From positions 186,001 to 250,000 of the forward strand of contig CP019636.1 of NCBI GenBank assembly GCA_002163975.1: 64,000 nt of DNA. The letters are read 5' to 3'. The DNA comes from Nostocales cyanobacterium HT-58-2. Lineage in GTDB: Bacteria > Cyanobacteriota > Cyanobacteriia > Cyanobacteriales > Nostocaceae. The translations under genes were made by a program, and so were the position numbers. This document shows positions 47,153-56,763 of the stretch, in pieces (the first letter of the stretch is position 1; every line of letters starts with the position of its first letter). The notes under the pieces were generated by a model that saw only the letters and a list, made by a program, of their open reading frames with translations, was not told the DNA's origin and made no database searches.

Positions 47153-48484
47153 GTGGATGCTATATTAGAACGATCACACCAACTTAAGCAAGATCTCACT
47201 GATTTTGTCTTTGATGCTGAAGACGAACTCGCCCAAGCACTGGAAACCTATGCTGCAGTGAAGTCACGTCGTGGAAACGGTGATAATTTTCAACAGGAAT
47301 TAATTATTGACTCATTTATTACAGAAGGGAGAGTAGGTGACTCCTCACCGTTAGATTTTTTTATCGAAAGCCACAAAGACTTATCGGAGGATGACCGCAA
47401 ACTTCTGAAAAGTTGGCATCGCACTTTTATGGGTTTATTTGCTATTGCAAAAACCCTACCTGATGGCTTTGAACTCATCAATTGGCTGACAGATAAACAT
47501 TACACTGTCAAGTTCAATAATGCCGAAAAACTCAAAGCAATGTCTCGATTGAAAGAGGGAGATATTTTACTCACTCGTATTTCTCCAGTGACTGATAACT
47601 ACTGGACATTCTCTGGTCCTTACACTCAGATGGGCAAATTGGGCAAACCAAAACTAGCGGTTGCTATTGGTAATTTTAAAGAGAATTACAAAGACCATCT
47701 TTATGGCGATGCACCAGAGTTGCTAGAGGAAGCTTGGCAGTCTGTAGAAGTTTATCATCAACAGTTTGTAGAGTTTTTTGGCAGCGATGAAGTCACACTA
47801 CCAGGATATCAACTCAACAAAAAGATTGCCGAATTCCAAGAAATATTAACAAAAAAACGCTTAGAAGAAGCAGGAATTGATACTTCCAAATCACTGGGAG
47901 AAGTGGTACAAGAAGCAGGTCTTGGAGAAGAAGAACTCAAAGCAGTTGCAGAAGAATTAGGGACAGACTCCCAAGCTGTTTCGCAGATGTTTGACAATAA
48001 AAATGGCACCAGAAAAATGGTGACACCAAAAGTTGATTTGCCTGCTGAACTTAGAAAAGCGGAACATGTGACAGCTATATCCCACCCGCGTTGGGGACAG
48101 TTCTTTCTCCCAACCTACTTTAAGATGAAGACAATTTTAGAAGCAGAAGATTGGCAAAGTGTAGAAGGTGCTGAGAAGCTGATACGTTTTTATTTGGAAG
48201 ATAAAAGTATTAATGCCTTCATTTGGCATCGCTTAGCCCAAGAGTATCCAACACAATTAGAAAAAGTGTTGCAAACTTTTCTCCAACGTTTTGAGTTTCA
48301 ACTTCAAAATGACTTGGATACACTGTTGGAAGAATACAACAAATCCATAGAGCCGGAGTTACCAGAAATTGCTAGTGTCCCCATACATCTACACAATTTA
48401 TTCCAAGACGCTATGGTAGAAGTCGGCAAATCTAAACCTAAAGGGAAGAATAAAAAACAGCTATCTAAGGGCTTTCAACGGTGA
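47153..48484 (+). CDS. conserved protein of unknown function
   Basis: A 443-residue soluble protein, helical and acidic, with a basic C-terminal tail (KSKPKGKNKKQLSKGFQR). Start is GTG 47153. Visible stretches include SWHRTFMGLFAI, GDILLTRISPVTDNYWTFSGP and HPRWGQFFLPTY, which give the impression of a conserved fold, but I know no family function. The last 68 bp of the gene plus 17 bp beyond are duplicated exactly downstream. Confidence 0.78.
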   Translation: MDAILERSHQLKQDLTDFVFDAEDELAQALETYAAVKSRRGNGDNFQQELIIDSFITEGRVGDSSPLDFFIESHKDLSEDDRKLLKSWHRTFMGLFAIAKTLPDGFELINWLTDKHYTVKFNNAEKLKAMSRLKEGDILLTRISPVTDNYWTFSGPYTQMGKLGKPKLAVAIGNFKENYKDHLYGDAPELLEEAWQSVEVYHQQFVEFFGSDEVTLPGYQLNKKIAEFQEILTKKRLEEAGIDTSKSLGEVVQEAGLGEEELKAVAEELGTDSQAVSQMFDNKNGTRKMVTPKVDLPAELRKAEHVTAISHPRWGQFFLPTYFKMKTILEAEDWQSVEGAEKLIRFYLEDKSINAFIWHRLAQEYPTQLEKVLQTFLQRFEFQLQNDLDTLLEEYNKSIEPELPEIASVPIHLHNLFQDAMVEVGKSKPKGKNKKQLSKGFQR

Positions 48485-48689
48485 CTTAGAACAGGAGTGG
48501 GCAGTACTATTTTCTTCTCTGATAACCTGCATGCATATCATCCTCCGACATTGCTTCATATCATCAAGCAGAAGTTCTCTCGTCAACACCTATCACTGAC
48601 TATCTAGAAGTCGGCAAATCTAAACCTAAAGGGAAGAATAAAAAACAGCTATCTAAGGGCTTTCAACGGTGACTTAGAACAGGAGTGGG
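48417..48689. repeat. 85-bp perfect direct repeat at a gene end
   Basis: Bases 48417-48501 and 48605-48689 are identical (both start tagaagtcggcaaatctaaa) at an offset of 188 bp. The first copy is the 3' end of the preceding gene including its stop codon; the second is a non-functional copy. The 103 bp between show nothing. The remaining gap to 48840 contains only a likely promoter region. Confidence 0.95.
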
Positions 48690-48840
48690 GAGTGCAGGAG
48701 TAACGAAACATTTATTCTTTCCCCCTCATCCCCCTCCGCTTCTTTTGGTCAACAGGGAAGTTGTACCTGACGCGGTGAACTTCCCTACACTGGCTTTGCT
48801 GTGTCGTTCTATACTCATAGCCAGATACTCACCACTTCAA

Positions 48841-50355
48841 ATGCTCAATCAAAACCAAACACCCTTATTAGATACTTTAAAAGCCTGTGCAGAACGTCCT
48901 CATGCACCCTTTTACACTCCAGGACACAAGCGAGGACAAGGAATTTCTCAATCCTTGGTTGATGTTTTTGGCAAAACAGTGTTCCAGGCTGACTTGCCAG
49001 AATTAACAGAATTAGACAATCTCTTTGCAGCAAGTGGCGTTATCCAGCAAGCGCAACAACTCGCATCAGAAGCATTTGGCTCCTCACAGACATGGTTTCT
49101 TGTCAATGGTTCCACCTGTGGAATTGAAGCTGCAATTCTTGCAACCTGTGGCACGGGGGATAAAATCATTTTGCCTCGCAATGTCCATTCTTCAGCGATC
49201 GCAGGCTTAGTTCTGTCTGGTGCTATCCCAATTTTTGTCAATCCGGAATACGACTCAGTTTTAGATATTGCCCACAGTATCACTCCCAGCAACTTAGAAG
49301 CTGCGTTACGACAGCATCCTGACGCGAAAGCGGTATTTATGGTTTACCCCACGTACTATGGCGTTTGTGGAGATATTAGGGCGATCGCCTCCCTCGCACA
49401 CCAATACAATATGCCCTTACTCGTAGACGAAGCCCATGGCGCACACTTTGCCTTTCATCCCCAACTACCCATCCCAGCTTTAGCCGCAGGTGCTGACTTA
49501 ACCGTACAATCCATACATAAAACACTGGGAGCATTAACTCAAGCATCAATGCTGCACGTTCAAGGTGACAGAATAGATCGCGAACGCATCAGTAAAGCAT
49601 TGCAGCTAGTACAATCTACCAGTCCCAGTTATTTACTCCTAGCTTCCCTCGATACAGCACGTCAGCAAATGGCTATCTATGGCAAAGAATTGATGTCACG
49701 CACATTGCAACTTGCAGAAGAAGCAAGAACTCGGATCAGCCAAATTCCAGGATTATCGGTTTTAGACCTCACCCCCAACCCCTCTCCTCAAGCCGCTAGC
49801 GGGGTGAAATCACTAGGCTTTATTGCTTTAGACAGAACACGATTAACCGTCACCGTTTCTGGCTTAGGTTTGACTGGATTTGCCGCAGAAGAAATTCTCG
49901 ATCAACAGCTAGGTGTGACAGCCGAATTCGCCTCGTTACAGCATCTTACCTTTATTATTAGCTTGGGCAACACCCAACAGGATATCGAGCAGTTGGTGCA
50001 AGCTTTTACCAAGTTGGCGATGACCTCACCTCCAAAATCAGAAGCTTTTTTGGGAATACAGGAAAAAAGTAGTCATGTTTTATGGGATAATCTTTTTATG
50101 ATGGGGGATGCTATGTGTATATCACCCCGTGAAGCTTTTTTCGCTGCAACAGAAATATTACCCATCCAAGAAACTACCGAACGCATTTGTGCCGAAATCG
50201 TTTGTCCTTATCCTCCGGGGATTCCTGTGTTGATGCCGGGTGAAATTATTACCCACACTGCTTTAGAATACTTGCGGCAGATTCAGAGCATGGGTGGATT
50301 TATCAGCGGTTGTGCTGATAGTAGCTTAAGTACGCTTAAGGTTGTCAAAATCTAA
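48841..50355 (+). CDS. Orn/Lys/Arg decarboxylase-family PLP enzyme
   Basis: A 504-residue fold-type I PLP enzyme. It starts MLNQNQTPLLDTLKACAE, the usual N-terminus for the small cyanobacterial form; PHAPFYTPGHKRG, NGSTCGIEAAILA, VDEAHGAHFAF and the PLP lysine in QSIHKTLGALTQ are visible. The frame is open 52 codons upstream but that part is repeat-derived, so ATG 48841 is preferred. It decarboxylates a basic amino acid, likely towards polyamines. Residues about 310-323 (LTPNPSPQAASGVK) are encoded by a dispersed repeat. Arginine versus lysine preference cannot be told. Confidence 0.88.
   Translation: MLNQNQTPLLDTLKACAERPHAPFYTPGHKRGQGISQSLVDVFGKTVFQADLPELTELDNLFAASGVIQQAQQLASEAFGSSQTWFLVNGSTCGIEAAILATCGTGDKIILPRNVHSSAIAGLVLSGAIPIFVNPEYDSVLDIAHSITPSNLEAALRQHPDAKAVFMVYPTYYGVCGDIRAIASLAHQYNMPLLVDEAHGAHFAFHPQLPIPALAAGADLTVQSIHKTLGALTQASMLHVQGDRIDRERISKALQLVQSTSPSYLLLASLDTARQQMAIYGKELMSRTLQLAEEARTRISQIPGLSVLDLTPNPSPQAASGVKSLGFIALDRTRLTVTVSGLGLTGFAAEEILDQQLGVTAEFASLQHLTFIISLGNTQQDIEQLVQAFTKLAMTSPPKSEAFLGIQEKSSHVLWDNLFMMGDAMCISPREAFFAATEILPIQETTERICAEIVCPYPPGIPVLMPGEIITHTALEYLRQIQSMGGFISGCADSSLSTLKVVKI
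49766..49810. repeat. dispersed repeat inside the PLP decarboxylase gene
   Basis: The words gacctcacccccaacccctc and tcctcaagccgctagcgggg match a C-rich intergenic repeat type (compare 21113-21182). Here it is translated in frame as DLTPNPSPQAASGVK between two conserved strands. Confidence 0.65.
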
Positions 50356-50449
50356 CTTTAGATCAATATACTGAGTTGAACTGTATAAACACACGTTAGT
50401 TTATCTTTCCACAGACTCTGGCAGTTTGTTAGGTAGGGCGTATTTTTCA

Positions 50450-50923
50450 CTACCGATTGAGACTAGGATCAACCTTCTTGAGGTAATCTCGAAAGACTTG
50501 ATGTGCAGTTTTGTGATCACCTGTTGGCGTCAGATTGCATAGCCACCATATAGGTCTACTCTGATAACATCTTGGTCTATCGGTAGCAATTAGCCGACCA
50601 AGGTGTTCACAATTCCAACCGGGAATAGTATATTCCCAATTAGCAAAAACATAAAGAGCTTGTTTGAGCCGCTCGATTGTTTGCTCAGGTTTAAAAGCAA
50701 TGCCATCAATTCCAATAATAAATTTTGCCTCTTTTCTCTCGAATGGACGTAACCCACGACCTGTATCAAAAATGTGTGTATCTGACAAACCAATCCCATA
50801 ATGCCAAAACGGATCTGGTGGATTCTGCCAATTGAGTAAACGACCATATCGTCTACTTGAGGGGACAACAAGACGCTCAATCTCTTCTATTCTCTTTTCG
50901 ATTTGTTCTACAGATACAGACAT
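50450..50923 (-). CDS. LRAT/NlpC-like papain-fold protein
   Basis: A 157-residue protein. FWHYGIGLSDTHIFDTG (about 39-55) and GWNCEHLGRLIAT (102-115) resemble the His-containing strand and the Asn-Cys-Glu-His active-site motif of LRAT-type, circularly permuted NlpC/P60 enzymes; H41 and C105 would be catalytic. Relatives are acyltransferases or thiol hydrolases. The first 25 residues form a charged helix. The tail ends DYLKKVDPSLNR. The substrate is unknown; the fold call rests on motif shape only. Confidence 0.6.
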   Translation of the reverse strand: MSVSVEQIEKRIEEIERLVVPSSRRYGRLLNWQNPPDPFWHYGIGLSDTHIFDTGRGLRPFERKEAKFIIGIDGIAFKPEQTIERLKQALYVFANWEYTIPGWNCEHLGRLIATDRPRCYQSRPIWWLCNLTPTGDHKTAHQVFRDYLKKVDPSLNR

Positions 50924-51005
50924 AAAGGCAAATTTACTAGCTACTGCTATATGTCAGTTCAATTAAAATCTTTAAGCTTACACTTGTCTACACAACAGTA
51001 CAAAC

Positions 51006-51551
51006 TTAATTGTTAGCACAGTTGATAGCCCCGGCAAGAGCATTGACTAGCGAGCTAACTGCTTGCACTGTTGCGGAGTCTGTCACCTCGCCCTTGTTAT
51101 TAACTTTGGCAGAGATGGCAGGAATGAGCAGCGTAGCCCCTTCAACAATGTTCGCAGTCATGACAGTAAGCGTCTGTACGAGCGAAGCATTTGCCTTATC
51201 GCCACCATCAGGCGATGGAGAAGCACTGATGACAGCGGTTGGTTTATCCATGAACTCACCCGAAGACACGATCCAATCGAGTGCGTTTTTCAGAACACCT
51301 GGCACACCGTGTGCATATTCAGGCGTGCAGATTAGTACGCCGTTGGATTCCTTAAGCCGAGTGCGCCAATCCTTGACCGATGCAGGAACACTCTCGGTGT
51401 CAAGTTCGGGATTGAAGTGTGGCAGATCGCCCAGCCTCTCATAAATTGAGATATCAATATTATCTGGTGCTAAACCAATCGCCGCACGCAAGATGGCTGT
51501 ATTAGAAGAATTAGCACGAAGGCTGCCGGATATTGCTAAGATTTTTATCAT
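51006..51551 (-). CDS. NADPH-dependent FMN reductase family protein
   Basis: A 181-residue flavodoxin-like protein. ISGSLRANSSNTAIL (8-22) binds the FMN phosphate, LICTPEYAHGVPGVLKNALDW is the family signature, and ISASPSPDGG follows. Likely reaction: NAD(P)H-dependent reduction of FMN, a quinone or azo compound. It stands alone between genes of unrelated function. Confidence 0.92.
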   Translation of the reverse strand: MIKILAISGSLRANSSNTAILRAAIGLAPDNIDISIYERLGDLPHFNPELDTESVPASVKDWRTRLKESNGVLICTPEYAHGVPGVLKNALDWIVSSGEFMDKPTAVISASPSPDGGDKANASLVQTLTVMTANIVEGATLLIPAISAKVNNKGEVTDSATVQAVSSLVNALAGAINCANN

Positions 51552-51758
51552 GCTTTTGATCGCTTAAAACTTCTTTCATTGATACACTTGAAATGTAAAG
51601 AGGTATGAAATGGATTCTGTGCCCATAACCGATAAGCTTTTCTGGCAGTTTGTCTGACATCATAACTTGCAAAACCAAAAAGAGCGATCGCTCCTACCAA
51701 TATTCAATCAGTAAAAGCGATCGTTTCTTCAAGCATCCTAATTTTTGCAGAACAAATG

Positions 51759-54026
51759 TTACTCTATTTCGTCTTGAATGTCCTCAATCACCTTCAAAAT
51801 AGATTCACGAATTATTCCTTCTAGGACATCAATAAACGAACCTCCAGCTGTTTCAGTCGTCCAAGGATTTTGGACTACGGTACGGATGACAGTAATCGGT
51901 TGATCTGGTTCTCCAGTCACCCCTAAACGTTTCTTGTAGTGTTCAATGAAATAAGAACCATAAGCTTCCGCGTTGAAATCTGTAGTACTAACAATCATGG
52001 GATAATTGTTAATATCATCTCCCTGATCAATACTCAGGTTTTCATAATACCGTTTATTGAGAAGGTTAGCATTCTTTAAACTGGTATTGAGTTCACCATT
52101 CTTATTCTTGAAGTTGAAAGCGTAGATCAAGATGTTTAAATCAGGTCCAAGTTCTTCGAGTGCAGCCATTGCTTCTTCATCTTGCTCAATCTCTTCATTC
52201 GTTCTACCATCAACTCTGTCCCGAATGAATTGAATTTTTTCTGCTTCTGTACTTCCCGGAATAGAATCTGGAATTAAAGTCAGAGGAACAATAATAAACG
52301 GATCTTCCTCTTTGGCCATACACAACAGTCGGGCATAGAGTTTATCACCAGTGAAGAGAGCCTGACCCAAGATTTTACCATAGCCATCTTTGGTGGGTCG
52401 AATGATGCGATGGCTCAAATATACCGCTGCCGGAGCCGCACCTGGTTTAGATCCCTCAATCCCATAGATCCCAATGGTTGGCTCTGCTTCTCCATGGAAA
52501 ACGTAGGGAGCAACAAAGGTCACTAAATTCCGCATCGCTGAGTTGCGATAGCACAACGCTCCAGCTGGATAGGGGATGTAACCTGATTTATGGGGATCGA
52601 CGGTGATCGAATCAGCCTGCCCAAGAGTAGCAAATTGCTCCTCTACATAAGCACTCAAGGGAGAAACCGGGGGTGCTGTATCTTTGGGAGAGGGTAAATA
52701 AAAGTCTGCGTCGGTACGTAATAGGGTAGCGAAATATCCCCCCCAAGCAGCATCAGCATGCACGGTAAATTGTAATCCTTTTTGGCTGAATTCTTCTCGT
52801 AGTTCCAGAATTTGCTTGAGGGGATCAACTGCACTTTCTTCGGTGGTTCCAATAACTGCAACGACGGTATAGACTGGGATTTGATTGTTTAGGCAATATT
52901 GTAAATCTTCTCGGAGATTATAGCCTTTGAGTCCATCTTGACCAGGTTGAGGTTCAAGAGGCTCAATTCTCATTCTGCCATGTTCGTCTACTTCCACATC
53001 AACCATGTGGGAGGCTCCCATACCTAAAACAGCGGCTGCTTTTGGGAATGAGTAATGTTTAGTTCCTGGTACGAAAAAGACGGGGGATTCAATTCCTTGA
53101 AGATATCGCTTGGAAAATTCCTGTATTCCTAAATCTTGCACCGAATACTTGGATAAGGCAGCGGATAAGATGGTAGAAGCTTGACTCTCGTCAACGCCTT
53201 GACTCACTAATTGATTGGTGATTTGTGTAGATAAGGCTAGGATATCATCAACCTTGAGGTTTAACAGTTGCCAAGCGTCGAGATTGATTAACTGTTGCTC
53301 TGTCCAAGTTCCAGAAGTTGCTGAGTAGGCGTTAATCTTAATCTGTTCTGCGACCTTGACCAAGTTTTGATCATGTAACAAGGCTTCTTTGATAGAAATG
53401 GGATAAAACTTGAGATTTCTTGCTGACCAAATAGCCTCTATGTTAGCAACAGTTCCCCCACAAGTGACATGTCCCCAGGCTCGCATCTCATCAGTTTGAT
53501 GTGGCGGAACGTAGTATCCTAGCATTCGGCAAAGGTCATCACCTACCTCGATTTCCAACTCTGTGGTAACAGTAGAGGCTTCAAAAGCCACGTTATTAGC
53601 GTTGTACAGCATTCCCGCAAAGTAGCCAATCACGGAAGGAATGGTGGAATCCCAACCCATGTGTCCTTGATAGCGCATACTGAAGAAGGGAACGGATTTC
53701 TTCAGTCTTTCTAATAAGTCGTGATAATCGTGTTTAATGAGAGTAATCGCTTCTTGATAGTCTGGCGATTGCTTAATTTCTTCAGTAATATGGCAAGGAT
53801 CTTTAGGAAAATAACTCCTTCTCCACTCAGCCTGAGAGTCGATTGCCTCTGCTATCAATTCTTTCAGAATCTCGATATTTTCTGCTCTTGGACCTAAAAA
53901 CCAAGCTTCTACCGATCTTGAGCCAGTTGTCTTTAGGTTTAGGGTGTCTGCTTTTTCAAAAGACTGTTGAATACGGCGTGTTGCTTTTTCAAAAGCTTTG
54001 CTGGAAGTCTCTCTTGGAGTTCTCAT
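51759..54026 (-). CDS. group II PLP decarboxylase, tyrosine-decarboxylase-like
   Basis: A 755-residue enzyme. Visible: MRYQGHMGWDSTIPS, NNVAFEASTVTTELE, WGHVTCGGTVANIEA, TEESAVDPLKQIL, VHADAAWGGYFA and the PLP lysine in TVDPHKSGYIPYPAG. These match bacterial tyrosine decarboxylase (Enterococcus TyrDC) closely from memory, but the protein is longer by about 130 residues, including an insert around 620-660. I chose ATG 54026, preceded by aaggag 8 nt upstream; the frame extends to 54176 without support. Likely product: an amine such as tyramine. Substrate is not established. Confidence 0.88.
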   Translation of the reverse strand: MRTPRETSSKAFEKATRRIQQSFEKADTLNLKTTGSRSVEAWFLGPRAENIEILKELIAEAIDSQAEWRRSYFPKDPCHITEEIKQSPDYQEAITLIKHDYHDLLERLKKSVPFFSMRYQGHMGWDSTIPSVIGYFAGMLYNANNVAFEASTVTTELEIEVGDDLCRMLGYYVPPHQTDEMRAWGHVTCGGTVANIEAIWSARNLKFYPISIKEALLHDQNLVKVAEQIKINAYSATSGTWTEQQLINLDAWQLLNLKVDDILALSTQITNQLVSQGVDESQASTILSAALSKYSVQDLGIQEFSKRYLQGIESPVFFVPGTKHYSFPKAAAVLGMGASHMVDVEVDEHGRMRIEPLEPQPGQDGLKGYNLREDLQYCLNNQIPVYTVVAVIGTTEESAVDPLKQILELREEFSQKGLQFTVHADAAWGGYFATLLRTDADFYLPSPKDTAPPVSPLSAYVEEQFATLGQADSITVDPHKSGYIPYPAGALCYRNSAMRNLVTFVAPYVFHGEAEPTIGIYGIEGSKPGAAPAAVYLSHRIIRPTKDGYGKILGQALFTGDKLYARLLCMAKEEDPFIIVPLTLIPDSIPGSTEAEKIQFIRDRVDGRTNEEIEQDEEAMAALEELGPDLNILIYAFNFKNKNGELNTSLKNANLLNKRYYENLSIDQGDDINNYPMIVSTTDFNAEAYGSYFIEHYKKRLGVTGEPDQPITVIRTVVQNPWTTETAGGSFIDVLEGIIRESILKVIEDIQDEIE

Positions 54027-55005
54027 CAGAACCTTCTCCTTGTAAGATAAAACAGATTCAGTCTTGGTATTAAGTTTGTCTGCACTTAGAGCCTGTCTCT
54101 TTCTAGGTCGAAAAATCTTTGGTAACAAATCACAAAATTGGCAACTTTGGCTTACAGAAAAAGCTGAATTGCACACTCACATTTACAGGTTAAGAAATAA
54201 TCTGTAAGTACATGGTTCATAGTTTCCATGACTCTCTTCCCCGAACCTCCCTAGCCTATCCGAACCGTATTGAGAGGCGATCGCGCTTATTCATACAAGT
54301 TTGAAACTGTTACGCAAAAGTGCTTATGACAGATGCAAACAAGGTTGTCACACAATGAAACGGGGTATGAATAATTCGTAACTGCTTACACACTTTCCCT
54401 GGTTGACAAGTTTATAGTCAACAGAGTCCTTAACCAAAGTTTGCAGACACACTCTAGTTTTTTACAATTCCCGTCCCCATCTGGTTATCAATCAACTGCT
54501 GACGTAGATATATGTCATTCTTAACACGCACATGAATCACGAGACTTGGTTTGAGGTCACATAACCAGTTATTAGGTGTACCTACCATAATGGAAAACTC
54601 CAATTTTAAGTATGCAAGTAGCTATCAAAAAACTGTCTACTATGCAATAAAGAATAAACCAGAATAGCTGCAAAGGAAAATAGTATTTGATGTTACATAT
54701 TGTGAAAGGAATATAAATTTTTAAATACAAACGTTATTTTTTATAGCTCAAATAAAATTAATGAGTTTGTTATTCCTAAGACTTCAATTTACTTAAGAAA
54801 CTTTATAAGTTATTACAAGGACATAAGTAGGATATATTTAATGCTAACTTTTAGCGATCGCCACCCATCTGACGGTAATTGTCAAAAGCCTGGAACGACC
54901 AAATTTCGTGCACATACATGATTTCCAAGCCGCTCCACTAACTATCTCAAAGTCCTGTCCCACCAAGAACTTTGCAGTTCCAACGATTTGTTATGCCACG
55001 ACAAC
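54027..55005. other. 979-bp non-coding region
   Basis: This holds the ribosome binding site and probable promoter of the PLP decarboxylase (minus) near 54027-54200, then AT-rich DNA with no credible frame. A short inverted repeat gttgac/gtcaac lies near 54402-54421. No element end was found. Confidence 0.5.
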
Positions 55006-55413
55006 TTAAGGAGCTTTGAATGGGTTGACAATATCCAACCCATCAATACTTGAATAACCAAAATCCTCAGTGTAAAGAGTTTGAACATTTGCTTCCAAAC
55101 AAGCAGCAACAATCATGCCATCCCAATATGACAAACTGAAGCGATTCAGCAAATCCTCTGCTCGATTCAGAACACTCCATGTTGGTAAAACAGTATGCCA
55201 AACCTGTTGTAAGTCACGAATATACAGCCATGCTTGCGCTCTATCGTATCCCAACGGTTCTAGCTTACGACTGGCTGCCAAATACTCACATACAACCTGC
55301 TAGAGCAGCACACCGTCTGTCATACTAGATAGCCGAGAAGCTGCTATTTCTTGTTTTATTGGATCACGGGGATCATTGACGTAGATCAAGATGTTATTGT
55401 CAACGGCGTTCAT
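55006..55413 (-). pseudogene. PIN-domain toxin gene (VapC type) with an internal amber codon
   Basis: Reading from ATG 55413 gives MNAVDNNILIYVNDPRDP, the usual PIN N-terminus with its first acidic site, then VLL, a TAG at 55302-55300 (codon 38), then QVVCEYLAASRKLEPLGY and LSYWDGMIVAACLEANVQT to the end. The frame is continuous across the stop and the remaining sequence is fully PIN-like; a TGG Trp codon is the likely ancestor. Intact it would be a 135-residue ribonuclease toxin. The antitoxin frame overlaps its start by 14 bp, as in vapBC operons. Confidence 0.85.
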
Positions 55414-55494
55414 GCAGCATCTCCCGTGTAAAACGAGGAGCATTCAATGGAATTGGATTTTGCTGCATCCGCTCAACCAACGATTCTAGAAAAC

Positions 55495-56763
55495 CTAACG
55501 GGGTGACAAAAGAGCTAGGATACAGCGAGAATAAGCGACCTAGCCCTGAGGCCTCGTTGATAAAAGGGAGATTTATTGCGACATAATCTCATTAACCGAG
55601 TGACTAAATCTTTGTATGGCTCCACAAAATTAACCCAAGTTTCACCATAGAGTCCGATATAAAAACTGCTATGACGCCTTTCAATACGACCAGGTTCTTT
55701 AACGCGACCAACATAGTTTTGTACACCTTTTCGTTTAATTTCCTGTCCATGAATCGTAGCAGAAGTGTAAGCGATGGCTATCAACAAAATGAGAGTAATT
55801 AGTCGTTCACCAGATACATTAGTATCTTCCAAGTTATAACCTCCCTTCTTCAAGTCTCGGAACATTTCTTCTATATTGAATCTTCTTTTATACGCTGCGA
55901 TCGCTAACTCAAGAGTCTCTAGATTTGTGAAAATAAACCATCCTTCTTTGGGAGCAATACCTAAAATTTTGCGTTTCCATTTACAAGCAACGTTAAAGCT
56001 AAAAAATCCTTGAGTTTTTGTCACTTTGACTCCTTTCAAAAACAAAGAAACTCCTGGGGATAATCCTATCTGTTTTAGTTCCAGCCAAATTTCTTGTTCT
56101 GTTTCTACGAAATAGTTCTTTTTCAATCGCAAGCAAAAATATACATTCCTTTCTCTGAGCCAATTTGCTAGTTTAACAGAACAAAATTCTCTATCTCCTA
56201 ATACACAGATTTTATAATTATCAAAAAGTTGTAATACTTGAGAGAGAATCTTTTTTTGTTCATCTAGGTTACTATTACCTAGCTTTGGTAGTAGTGTAAA
56301 ATATATCGGGAATGCTCTCTTATCCCAAACAACACTAACCATGAAGAGATTGATCCGACTCCAATTTGTTCTATCCATTACCAAATAAATAATTTTTTCT
56401 CTGTCAAAATATGTTGATAACCAAGTTGTCACAATCGGAAACCAAATTTTTTCAATCGAGAGGTTTGGTAATGATAGAAATCTTTGTATTTTCTTCCTTC
56501 TACTTTCAAATAGTATGGGAATTGGCAAAGCAGTAGCCAGGGTTTCTAAGTTAACTTTTTTAATGGATTGTAGAAGATTAATTAGAATTTGGAGCAACAA
56601 ATATTCTGCACAACTCAGATGACTTTGCAAGTGTGTTTGGTAGAATAAGGGTAACATTATCAATAAACAGGTCTTCTTGACAAAGGTAGACCTATTTTTT
56701 TTATCATAAATTGCTACACACTTTACCTCGCAAGCTTTCCAGGGTACTTTGTCGCCCCGTCAG
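55495..56763 (-). mobile_element. IS4-family insertion sequence, 1269 bp, complete
   Basis: Terminal inverted repeats ctaacggggtgacaaa (55495-55510) and ctgacggggcgacaaa (complement of 56748-56763) match at 14 of 16 positions. The flanks are a 9-bp direct duplication ctagaaaac at 55486-55494 and 56764-56772. The ends beginning CT(A/G)A recall IS10/IS50-type IS4 members, and 9 bp is their usual duplication size. One transposase gene spans the element. The exact duplication suggests recent insertion. Confidence 0.95.
55515..56657 (-). CDS. IS4-family DDE transposase
   Basis: A 380-residue transposase from ATG 56657. Catalytic residues: D95 in VMDRTNW, D155 in LGDREF and E263 in the IS4 signature Y-(2)-R-(3)-E-(6)-K, seen as YKRRFNIEEMFRDLKK. 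It would cut and join the element's ends. The frame is intact, ending 20 bp inside the left end, so the element may still be active. A TTG two codons upstream is a less likely start. Confidence 0.93.
   Translation of the reverse strand: MLPLFYQTHLQSHLSCAEYLLLQILINLLQSIKKVNLETLATALPIPILFESRRKKIQRFLSLPNLSIEKIWFPIVTTWLSTYFDREKIIYLVMDRTNWSRINLFMVSVVWDKRAFPIYFTLLPKLGNSNLDEQKKILSQVLQLFDNYKICVLGDREFCSVKLANWLRERNVYFCLRLKKNYFVETEQEIWLELKQIGLSPGVSLFLKGVKVTKTQGFFSFNVACKWKRKILGIAPKEGWFIFTNLETLELAIAAYKRRFNIEEMFRDLKKGGYNLEDTNVSGERLITLILLIAIAYTSATIHGQEIKRKGVQNYVGRVKEPGRIERRHSSFYIGLYGETWVNFVEPYKDLVTRLMRLCRNKSPFYQRGLRARSLILAVS

Noticed and set aside
48685..48840. 52-codon N-terminal extension of the PLP decarboxylase
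   Set aside because: Starts inside the duplicated 85-bp repeat and shows no family similarity; ATG 48841 gives the usual N-terminus.
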